Source of the DNA: Sphingomonadaceae bacterium
GTDB lineage: Bacteria; Pseudomonadota; Alphaproteobacteria; Sphingomonadales; Sphingomonadaceae
NCBI GenBank assembly: GCA_019239785.1
Contig: JAFAZM010000386.1
Location: 1 to 6,129, forward strand
Length of the DNA stretch: 6,129 nucleotides
Direction of reading: 5' to 3'
The translations under genes were made by a program, and so were the position numbers. How positions within the stretch are numbered: position 1 is the stretch's first letter; every line of letters begins with the position of its first letter. Under the pieces are notes generated by a model. The model was not told the origin of the DNA, made no database searches, and saw only the letters and a program-made list of their open reading frames with translations. Shown one piece after another: positions 1-5,101 of the stretch.

Positions 1-247
1 GCGCGGCCGGGAAGGGATGGGCGGCGGCGATCCGCGCCTGTTCGGCGCGCTCGGCGCGTGGGTCGGGATCTGGCAGCTGCCGGCCGTCCTGCTCGGCGCC
101 GGCCTGCTCGGCCTCGTCGCGGTGGCGGCGATGCGGCTGCGCGGCGAAACGGTCGAGGCGACCAGCCGGCTGCCGCTCGGCACCTTGCTGGCGCTGGCCG
201 CCTGGCCGATCTGGCTCGTCGTCGCGTCGCCCTTGCCGCTTCGTTGA
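1..247 (+). CDS. gspO: Type IV prepilin peptidase, C-terminal part (5' end outside window)
   Basis: This frame is open from the first bases of the window and ends at TGA 245-247, so the gene is cut at its 5' end. The visible part (about 81 residues) begins REGMGGGDPRLFGALGAW. That matches the second catalytic-aspartate motif (GxGD, Asp at codon 29-31) of A24-family prepilin peptidases, followed by the usual 'LFGALGAW' helix. Two hydrophobic segments follow: one around WQLPAVLLGAGLLGLVAVAA, and a last one around LLALAAWPIWLVVA after the typical RLPLG turn. These enzymes sit in the inner membrane, cleave the leader of type IV pilins and T2SS pseudopilins, and often N-methylate the new N-terminus. 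The first catalytic Asp and the N-terminal cysteine region are not visible. The ATG at 17 is internal, not the start, because the motif already begins upstream of it. The neighbouring gsp operon supports gspO; pilD would be an equally valid name. Confidence 0.85.
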   Translation, partial: RGREGMGGGDPRLFGALGAWVGIWQLPAVLLGAGLLGLVAVAAMRLRGETVEATSRLPLGTLLALAAWPIWLVVASPLPLR

Positions 248-265
248 CTCAATCCGTTGACTCAA
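242..265. repeat. Two direct copies of an 11-bp repeat (CGTTGACTCAA) at the gspO stop
   Basis: CGTTGACTCAA occurs at 242-252 and again at 255-265, a 13-base period with a 2-base gap. The core TTGACTCAA is itself symmetric around its central C (TTGA-C-TCAA). The first copy contains the gspO stop codon (TGA 245-247). Two dyadic 9-mers 13 bp apart could be a tandem protein-binding site, or simply a small duplication at the gene end. TTGACT also resembles a -35 box, but I see no good -10 at 16-18 bp from either copy. Confidence 0.6.
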
Positions 266-275
266 ATCATTCAGC

Positions 276-304
276 CCCTGTCCAGAAACGCGTCTGTATC
301 AGGG
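276..304 (+). other. Small hairpin downstream of gspO
   Basis: CCCTG (276-280) pairs with CAGGG (300-304). Inside it CAGA (283-286) pairs with TCTG (293-296), leaving the loop AACGCG and a small internal loop. A competing stem is possible: GCGTC (290-294) with GACGC (304-308). No T-run follows, so this is not a terminator by itself. It may stabilise the 3' end of the gspO message or be incidental in GC-rich DNA. Confidence 0.35.
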
Positions 305-312
305 ACGCTTGA

Positions 313-352
313 GGGCGGCGCCTATCCCTAGGGGCGTCGCCCGACCCTTTTT
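313..352 (+). terminator. Probable rho-independent terminator after gspO
   Basis: GGGCGGCGCC (313-322) pairs with the segment 333-342. All ten positions pair, counting one G-U at 318/337, and a further wobble at 323/332 leaves the loop ATCCCTAG (324-331). Five T follow at 348-352, after a 5-base gap (GACCC). A GC-rich stem with a T-run 66-105 bases past the gspO stop, in a region without genes, fits a terminator for the gspO transcript. The displaced and short T-run makes it less than ideal. An alternative outer pairing exists (311-318 with 353-360). Confidence 0.6.
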
Positions 353-460
353 CCGCCCTCCTGAATCGGCTTGCCCTCGCCCCGAAAAGCTGTGAACGTC
401 CCGCGCAGCACGACTCTTCTCGGGAAGGGGAGGCGTTTTCGCCAACCAGCTCAAGACGAT

Positions 461-483
461 GAGCCGTCGATGCATCGCGGCTC
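461..483. promoter_or_regulatory. Near-perfect 23-bp inverted repeat upstream of gspC, possible operator or leader hairpin
   Basis: GAGCCG (461-466) is the exact reverse complement of CGGCTC (478-483). The interior 468-477 is the perfect palindrome CGATGCATCG. Only T467 is unpaired, so 11 of 11 base pairs match around a single extra base. It ends 75 bases before the gspC start. No T-run follows, so it is not a terminator. As RNA it would form a 9-bp stem with one bulged base and a TGCA loop; as DNA it looks like a binding site for a dimeric regulator, though the extra base makes the half-sites unequal. I do not recognise the regulator. Confidence 0.45.
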
Positions 484-536
484 CGCGCCAATTGAGGCCG
501 CGGGGGCGGGTCGTGCCGGCCGGAAGGCCACGAGTC

Positions 537-546
537 GGGGAGGGAG
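537..546 (+). promoter_or_regulatory. Candidate ribosome binding site of gspC
   Basis: The purine run GGGGAGGGAG contains GGAGG-like matches to the anti-Shine-Dalgarno sequence. It ends 12 bases before ATG 559, somewhat long but the only strong match nearby. A weaker GAGCGAG lies at 551-557. No other in-frame start lies close upstream, so the ATG at 559 is preferred. Confidence 0.5.
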
Positions 547-558
547 TGGCGAGCGAGC

Positions 559-1422
559 ATGGGGCTGGATGGTGACCGTCGCGCCGCGCGGCTGCGCGCC
601 CGGCTCCCGCGCCTGACCGCCTATAGCTGGGCGGAACTGATCCTGCTCGTCCTGATCGCGATGCAGTGCGCGCGGCTGGTCTGGCTGCTCGCCGCCCCGG
701 TCGGGCCGGTCGGCGACTGGAAGGCGACCTCCAGCGCCGTGACGCCGCAGGATCCCGCTCTGCTCGCCCGCTTCGATCCTTTCTTCCGTCTCGACGGCGC
801 GCCCGGCCCCACCGTGGTCACCTCGCTCAACCTCAAGCTCTACGGCGTTCGCGAGGACCGGGCGAGCGGCCGCGGCTCAGCGATCATCGCCTTGCCCGAC
901 GGCCGCCAGATGAGCTTCGCGGTCGGCGAGGAGGTGATGCCGGGCGTGATCCTGACCGCGGTCGGCTTCGACAATGTCACGATCAGCCGCGGCGGCGCGA
1001 CCGAGCAGATCTTCCTCGACCAGTCCGGACCGGCCGAGGCGGTCGGTGCGCCCCAGACCGTGGTCGTCCCCCAGGGCGCCGTGCCGCAGCAGGCCGGCCC
1101 GGCAGCCCCGATGCAGGTGGTCACCGTGCCGACCGCACCGCCACCGCCGCCGCCGATCGCGGCAGCGCCCGGCCGGCCGATCAATTTCACGCCGCGGACG
1201 AGCAACGGCCGGGTCACCGGCCTCGTCGTCACGCCCGGCAGCGATGGCGGCCGCGCCTTCGCCGCCGCCGGCTTCGCGCCCGGCGACGTCATCGTCGCGA
1301 TCAACGGCCAGCGCATCTCCTCGCTCGAGCAGGCGCGCGCCGCCATCCAGAACGGCGAGGTCAACGTGACGGTCGATCGGGGCGGCATGGCCGTGCCGCT
1401 GCATGTGAGGATGAGCCGTTGA
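559..1422 (+). CDS. gspC: Type II secretion system protein GspC (inner-membrane link to the secretin, with PDZ domain)
   Basis: The 287-residue protein has the full GspC layout. A short basic cytoplasmic tail (1-23) precedes one membrane anchor (about 25-46, AELILLVLIAMQCARLVWLL). The periplasmic homology region follows (about 66-155), with the typical pattern LNLKLYGV, then a GEEVMPGVILTAV turn and 'GGATEQIFL'. A Pro/Ala/Gln-rich linker (about 156-205, including six prolines at 194-199) leads to a C-terminal PDZ domain (about 207-285, GFAPGDVIVAINGQRISS). In this family the homology region binds the N0 domain of GspD, and GspC couples the inner-membrane platform to the outer-membrane channel; PDZ versions are linked to substrate choice. 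ATG 559 is the first good start, and starting at the next Met (codon 661) would cut the anchor. The stop overlaps the gspD start by four bases (TTGA). The gene looks intact. Confidence 0.93.
   Translation: MGLDGDRRAARLRARLPRLTAYSWAELILLVLIAMQCARLVWLLAAPVGPVGDWKATSSAVTPQDPALLARFDPFFRLDGAPGPTVVTSLNLKLYGVREDRASGRGSAIIALPDGRQMSFAVGEEVMPGVILTAVGFDNVTISRGGATEQIFLDQSGPAEAVGAPQTVVVPQGAVPQQAGPAAPMQVVTVPTAPPPPPPIAAAPGRPINFTPRTSNGRVTGLVVTPGSDGGRAFAAAGFAPGDVIVAINGQRISSLEQARAAIQNGEVNVTVDRGGMAVPLHVRMSR
1138..1155 (+). repeat. CCG triplet run encoding a six-proline linker in GspC
   Basis: Six consecutive proline codons (CCG CCA CCG CCG CCG CCG) form a short CCG microsatellite within the GspC linker, between the homology region and the PDZ domain. 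Such runs can change length by slippage in whole codons; here that would only alter linker length. Confidence 0.6.
1407..1410 (+). promoter_or_regulatory. Ribosome binding site that decides the gspD TTG start
   Basis: GAGG at 1407-1410, within TGAGGATGAG, ends 8 bases before TTG 1419. It lies inside the last gspC codons. There is no ATG or GTG in the gspD frame close by, and this site places the start exactly where a signal peptide begins. Confidence 0.7.
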
Positions 1423-3581
1423 ACCGTTTCCTGCTCGCCCTCGCTCCCCTCGCCCTCGTCTGCGCGCCACTTTCGCCGCTCGCCGCGCAGAACGTGCTGA
1501 ACCTGCGTGACGCCGACATCCGCGCCTTCATCCAGGATGCGTCGCGGGTCACCGGCCGCACCTTCATCATCGATCCGAGCGTGCAGGGACGGGTCTCGGT
1601 GGTGACCGAACGGCCCCTGTCGCAGTCCGAATATTTCGAATTGTTCCTCTCCACCCTGCGCGCCAACGGCTTCGTCGCGGTGCCGGTGGCGGGCGGGGCG
1701 CTGCGCATCCAGCCGATCGCCGGCGCCGCCGCGAGCGCGCCGGTCGTGCAGCGCGCGCGGGTCGGGGGCTTCGTCACCGAGATCTTCCGGGTCCGCAACA
1801 TCGATCCGGCGGCGGCGGTCGAGACGTTGCGGCCGATGGTGAGCCGCGACGGTTCGATCACCGCATCGCGCCGCTCGATCGTGGTCTCGGACTTCGCCGA
1901 CAATATCGCCCGCGTCCGCCTGGTGCTCGCCCGGATCGATGTGGATTCGGGAACGACCCGGATCGTCGGCCTCGACAATAGCGGCGCCCGTGAGATCGCC
2001 CAGGCTCTCTCCCAGCTCGCGCCCGAGGGCGTTTCGGTGGTGCCGATCGACAGCTCCAACGCGATCGCGCTCCGCGGCGACGCCAATGCGGTCGCCTCGC
2101 TCGCCGGAATCGCGCTGGAGCTCGACCGCCGCGCCGCCCATGGCAGCGAGATCCGGGTCGTCTTCCTCGAGCATGCCGATGCCGAGCAATTGCTGCCCGT
2201 GCTCCAGCAGGTGATCGGCCAGGCGCCGACCGGCCCCGCCCAGGCCCCGCGCTCCCGGCTCAGCAACCTCAACAGCAACAGCGGCACGACCAGCGGCAGC
2301 AGCCTGAACAATGTCGCCGGCGTGACGACGAACGGCGCATTGTCGCCGACGCCGGTCACCACCAACGCGCCAGCGCCGGCCGCGGCCGCCGGCGGCGCCG
2401 CCGGCGGCGGGCGCAACGCGGTCGTCACCCGCTTCGAGGGCGCCAATGCGATCGTGATCTCGGCCCCGCCCGATATCCAGCGCACCCTGGGCGAGGTGAT
2501 CCGCCAGCTCGACGTGCGGCGGCCGCAGGTGCTGGTCGAGGCGATCATCGTCGAGATTTCGGACACCGCCGCGCAGCAGCTCGGCGTGCAGCTCTTCCTC
2601 TCCGGCCTGCGCGGCTCGAACATCCCGTTCGGGATCACCAATTATTCCAACATCGCCCCCAATATCGGCACCATCGCCGGCGCCATCGCCGCGCGCGAGC
2701 TCGGCGGCTCGACGACGACGATCACCACCGGCACCGGCTCGACCACGACGACGACCACCGGCGCCGCGACCGACCTGATCAACACCGCCGCGAGCCAGCT
2801 CGCCGGGATCAACGGCGGCCTCGCCGGAATCGCCTTCCGCCAGGGCAGCGCGATCTTCGGCGCGATCCTGAACGCGGTCCGCTCGGACAATCAGTCGAAC
2901 ATCCTCTCCACCCCATCGATCATGACGCTCGACAATGTCGAAGGGCATATATTGGTCGGCCAGGAGATCCCGATCACGACCGGCCAGGCGCTCTCGCCCA
3001 ATTTCGACAACACCTTCCGCACCGTGCAGCGGCAGAATGTCGGCATCACCCTGCAGGTGCGGCCGCAGATCAATGCCGGCGGCACGATCAAGCTCGACCT
3101 GCGCGTCGAGGTCAGCTCGATCGCCGGGCCGGTGGCATCGGGCTCGCAGGACCTGATCCTCAACAAGCGCGAGATCGAGAATACGATCACGATCGACGAG
3201 GGCGACATCGTCGGCGTCGGCGGCCTGCTCGACGACAACGACCGGCGCACGCTCGAGCGGGTCCCGTTCCTCGGCGACATTCCGATCCTGGGCAATCTCT
3301 TCCGCTCGCGCGGCCGCGCCCGGGCGCGCACGAACCTGATGGTGTTCATCCGGCCGACCATCCTGCGCACCGAAGAGGATGCGCAGGAGATGAGCGCGCG
3401 CCGCTACAATTACGTCCGCGGCCACCAATTGATCGTCAATCCGAACCGCGAGCCGACGCTCGACGAGCTGGTCCGCGACTATCTCGGCACGACCCCGCCG
3501 GCCGCCGCCCCCGGTCCGCAGCCGCAGGACCAGGTGGTGACGCCGGTGCCGCTGCCGCCGAGCGCGGCGCCGCCGCGATGA
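1419..3581 (+). CDS. gspD: Type II secretion system secretin GspD (outer-membrane channel)
   Basis: The 720-residue secretin oligomerises in the outer membrane and forms the T2SS exit channel. I chose TTG 1419: it has GAGG 8 bases upstream, overlaps the gspC stop, and yields a signal peptide (MNRFLLALAPLALVC, cleavage near LAA-QN at 23/24). Domains: N0 about 25-103 (LNLRDADIRAFIQDASRVTG), N1 about 115-175, N2 about 180-240, and N3 about 244-367 interrupted by a Ser/Asn/Gly/Ala-rich insert (268-332). The secretin barrel runs about 368-650 with ILSTPSIMTLDN, VGQEIPITTG and the signature VPFLGDIPILGNLF (615-628). A Thr-rich stretch (431-447) sits where related secretins carry the gate/insertion segment. 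The tail is Pro-rich (693-719). The length is normal for GspD. The open frame continues far upstream in an Arg-rich non-native translation over gspC, which is not part of the protein. The stop overlaps gspE (ATGA). No pilotin gene is visible. Confidence 0.95.
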   Translation: MNRFLLALAPLALVCAPLSPLAAQNVLNLRDADIRAFIQDASRVTGRTFIIDPSVQGRVSVVTERPLSQSEYFELFLSTLRANGFVAVPVAGGALRIQPIAGAAASAPVVQRARVGGFVTEIFRVRNIDPAAAVETLRPMVSRDGSITASRRSIVVSDFADNIARVRLVLARIDVDSGTTRIVGLDNSGAREIAQALSQLAPEGVSVVPIDSSNAIALRGDANAVASLAGIALELDRRAAHGSEIRVVFLEHADAEQLLPVLQQVIGQAPTGPAQAPRSRLSNLNSNSGTTSGSSLNNVAGVTTNGALSPTPVTTNAPAPAAAAGGAAGGGRNAVVTRFEGANAIVISAPPDIQRTLGEVIRQLDVRRPQVLVEAIIVEISDTAAQQLGVQLFLSGLRGSNIPFGITNYSNIAPNIGTIAGAIAARELGGSTTTITTGTGSTTTTTTGAATDLINTAASQLAGINGGLAGIAFRQGSAIFGAILNAVRSDNQSNILSTPSIMTLDNVEGHILVGQEIPITTGQALSPNFDNTFRTVQRQNVGITLQVRPQINAGGTIKLDLRVEVSSIAGPVASGSQDLILNKREIENTITIDEGDIVGVGGLLDDNDRRTLERVPFLGDIPILGNLFRSRGRARARTNLMVFIRPTILRTEEDAQEMSARRYNYVRGHQLIVNPNREPTLDELVRDYLGTTPPAAAPGPQPQDQVVTPVPLPPSAAPPR
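2706..2765 (+). repeat. 30-bp in-frame tandem duplication in gspD (Gly-Ser-Thr-rich)
   Basis: Two 30-base units, 2706-2735 and 2736-2765, match at 26 of 30 positions. They encode GSTTTITTGT and GSTTTTTTGA (GspD residues 430-449). The unit is ten codons, so the reading frame is kept. It lies in the secretin domain between the first barrel strands (VLVEAIIVEI) and the ILSTPSIMTLDN block, a stretch that varies among GspD proteins. Confidence 0.7.
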
Positions 3582-5101
3582 GGATCGCGCGCGGAGAGGA
3601 GACGGATGCGGCGCTCGTCGCCGAGCCGGTCGAGCCCGCGCCCGCCCGCATTCCCTACGGCTTCGCCCGGCGGCACGGCCTGCTGCCGACCGAGGAGAAG
3701 GAAGGCCGGCTCGACGTCGCGATGCGCGAGGGCGCCGATCCCAAGGCCCTCATCGAGCTGCGGCGGTTCCTCGCCCGGCCGTTCGCGGTGCACCAGGTCG
3801 ACGCCCAGGCCTTCGACCGTCTGCTCTCCGATCTCTATCCCTCGGGCACCGAGGCGGCGGCGGATGCGGCCGGCTCGCTCGGCTTCGGCGACGAGCTCGG
3901 CCATCTGCCGAGCGCGGAGGACCTGCTCGATACCTCCGACGACGCGCCGGCGATCCGGCTGATCAACGGCATCATCGCCGACGCTGCGCGCCAGGGCGTC
4001 TCCGACATCCATATCGAGCCCTACGAGACCGGGCTGGTCGTCCGCATGCGGATGGACGGGGTGCTGCGCGAGACGCTCAGGATGCCGCCGCACGTCGCCC
4101 CGGTCGTGGTCAGCCGCGTCAAGGTGATGGCGCGGCTGGACATCGCCGAGCGGCGCCTGCCGCAGGACGGGCGCATCTCGCTGACCCTCGGCGGCAAATT
4201 GATCGACGTCCGCGTCTCCACCATCCCCAGCCGCGCCGGCGAGCGGGTGGTGCTGCGCATCCTCGACAAGGAGAATGCTGGCATCGACCTCGACATGCTG
4301 GGCATGGCCGATGCGGTCGAGGCGCTGTTCCGCGACGCCTTGACCGAGCCCAACGGCATCGTCCTCGTCACCGGCCCGACCGGCTCGGGCAAGACGACGA
4401 CGCTCTATGCCGGCCTCAAGCGGCTGAACGACGGCAGCCGCAACATCCTCACCGTCGAGGATCCGGTCGAATATGGCGTCGACGGCGTCGGCCAGATGCA
4501 GATCAACCCGCAGGTCGGCCTCTCCTTCGCCACCGGGCTTCGCGCGATCCTGCGCCAGGATCCCGACGTGGTGATGGTCGGCGAGATCCGCGACCGGGAG
4601 ACCGCCGACATCGCCGTGCAGGCGGCGCTTACCGGCCATCTCGTCCTCTCGACCGTGCACACCAACGACGCGATCGGCGCGATCACCCGGCTTCGCGACA
4701 TGAAGGTCGAGCCCTTCCTGATCGCCTCCACCCTGCGCGCGGTGATCGCGCAAAGGCTGGTGCGGCGGCTCTGCCCCGAATGCCGCACGCCGGTCCAGGC
4801 CTCGGGCTCGCTCGCCGCTTCGCTCGGGCTGGAGGCGGGCACGATCGTCTTCGAGCCAAAAGGCTGCCCGGCCTGCGGCGGCAGCGGCTATCGGGGCCGG
4901 ATCGGCGTCTTCGAGGCGGTCCGGATCGGCGACGAGATCCGCCGGCTGATCAATGCCGGCGCCGAGGAGACGGCGATCGCGGCTTTGGCCTTCCGCCAGA
5001 GCGACACGCTGGCGACGGCGGCGCTGGCGCTGGTGGTCGCCGGCACGACCAGCCCCGAGGAGGCGGTGCGCGTGTCGCGGCGCGAGGGCGAAAATGCCTG
5101 A
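3578..5101 (+). CDS. gspE: Type II secretion system ATPase GspE
   Basis: The 507-residue cytoplasmic ATPase would power pseudopilus assembly from the inner-membrane base, docking on GspL and GspF. A short N-terminal region (about 25-90, IPYGFARRHGLLP onward) resembles the N2E domain. The conserved core starts at DDAPAIRLINGIIADAARQG-VSDIHIEP (121-148). Key motifs are the Walker A GPTGSGKT (266-273), the Asp box LTVEDPVEY (291-299), the Walker B DVVMVGEIRD (330-339, with Glu336) and the His box TGHLVLSTVHTND (352-364). A zinc-binding tetracysteine (CPEC at 399-402, CPAC at 430-433) distinguishes GspE/PilB from the retraction ATPase PilT. Length and motifs are normal and complete. ATG 3578 overlaps the gspD stop (ATGA). 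No Shine-Dalgarno match lies just upstream, so translation probably depends on ribosomes finishing gspD. A type IV pilus PilB is the only close alternative, and the context excludes it. Confidence 0.95.
   Translation: MRIARGEETDAALVAEPVEPAPARIPYGFARRHGLLPTEEKEGRLDVAMREGADPKALIELRRFLARPFAVHQVDAQAFDRLLSDLYPSGTEAAADAAGSLGFGDELGHLPSAEDLLDTSDDAPAIRLINGIIADAARQGVSDIHIEPYETGLVVRMRMDGVLRETLRMPPHVAPVVVSRVKVMARLDIAERRLPQDGRISLTLGGKLIDVRVSTIPSRAGERVVLRILDKENAGIDLDMLGMADAVEALFRDALTEPNGIVLVTGPTGSGKTTTLYAGLKRLNDGSRNILTVEDPVEYGVDGVGQMQINPQVGLSFATGLRAILRQDPDVVMVGEIRDRETADIAVQAALTGHLVLSTVHTNDAIGAITRLRDMKVEPFLIASTLRAVIAQRLVRRLCPECRTPVQASGSLAASLGLEAGTIVFEPKGCPACGGSGYRGRIGVFEAVRIGDEIRRLINAGAEETAIAALAFRQSDTLATAALALVVAGTTSPEEAVRVSRREGENA
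5084..5088 (+). promoter_or_regulatory. Ribosome binding site of gspF
   Basis: GAGGG lies 5 bases before ATG 5094, inside the last codons of gspE. This supports ATG 5094 as the gspF start and translational coupling through the 8-base gspE/gspF overlap. Confidence 0.65.

Larger units (their letters stand above)
248..558. other. Intergenic region gspO-gspC (311 bp), no credible gene
   Basis: No convincing coding sequence is present. The short open frames here (for example 371-616 on + and 267-560 on -) give Arg/Ser/Pro-rich translations without recognisable domains and look like by-products of high GC. What the stretch does hold is structure: the second copy of a TTGACTCAA repeat, a small hairpin at 276-304, a terminator-like stem with T-run at 313-352, two minor hairpins (414-429, and GGCG-TTTT-CGCC at 432-443), and a strong dyad at 461-483. 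A purine-rich ribosome binding stretch lies at 537-546. I could not find a convincing sigma-70 -35/-10 pair or an EcfG-type or sigma-54 promoter, although a gspC promoter probably lies downstream of the terminator. Confidence 0.75.

Noticed and set aside
244..302. TTGACT boxes as -35 elements of a gspC promoter
   Set aside because: No acceptable -10 box lies 16-18 bp downstream of either copy, and transcription from here would meet the terminator at 313-352.
267..560. 97-codon - strand open frame in the gspO-gspC gap
   Set aside because: Arg/Ser-rich and without domain or convincing start signals; it spans the terminator and the dyad.
371..616. 81-codon open frame in the gspO-gspC gap
   Set aside because: TTG start without a ribosome binding site, Arg/Ala/Ser-rich translation, no recognisable domain, and it runs into gspC out of frame.
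666..1418. N-terminal extension of the gspD frame over gspC
   Set aside because: The extension is Arg/Pro-rich without homology and overlaps the real gspC. The signal peptide begins at TTG 1419.
840..3428. 862-codon open frame on the - strand across gspC and gspD
   Set aside because: The translation is Arg/Asp/Gly/Ala-rich with no domain. It is the mirror of GC-rich codon bias in two clearly real genes on the + strand.
3606..3962. 118-codon open frame with a good Shine-Dalgarno site inside gspE
   Set aside because: Its translation is Arg/Ser/Pro-rich and low in complexity, while the overlapping gspE frame carries conserved sequence. The upstream purine run is noted as a decoy instead.
3479..4753. 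424-codon open frame on the - strand across gspE
   Set aside because: Low-complexity His/Asp/Arg/Gly-rich translation opposite a fully motif-complete GspE; an antisense shadow.
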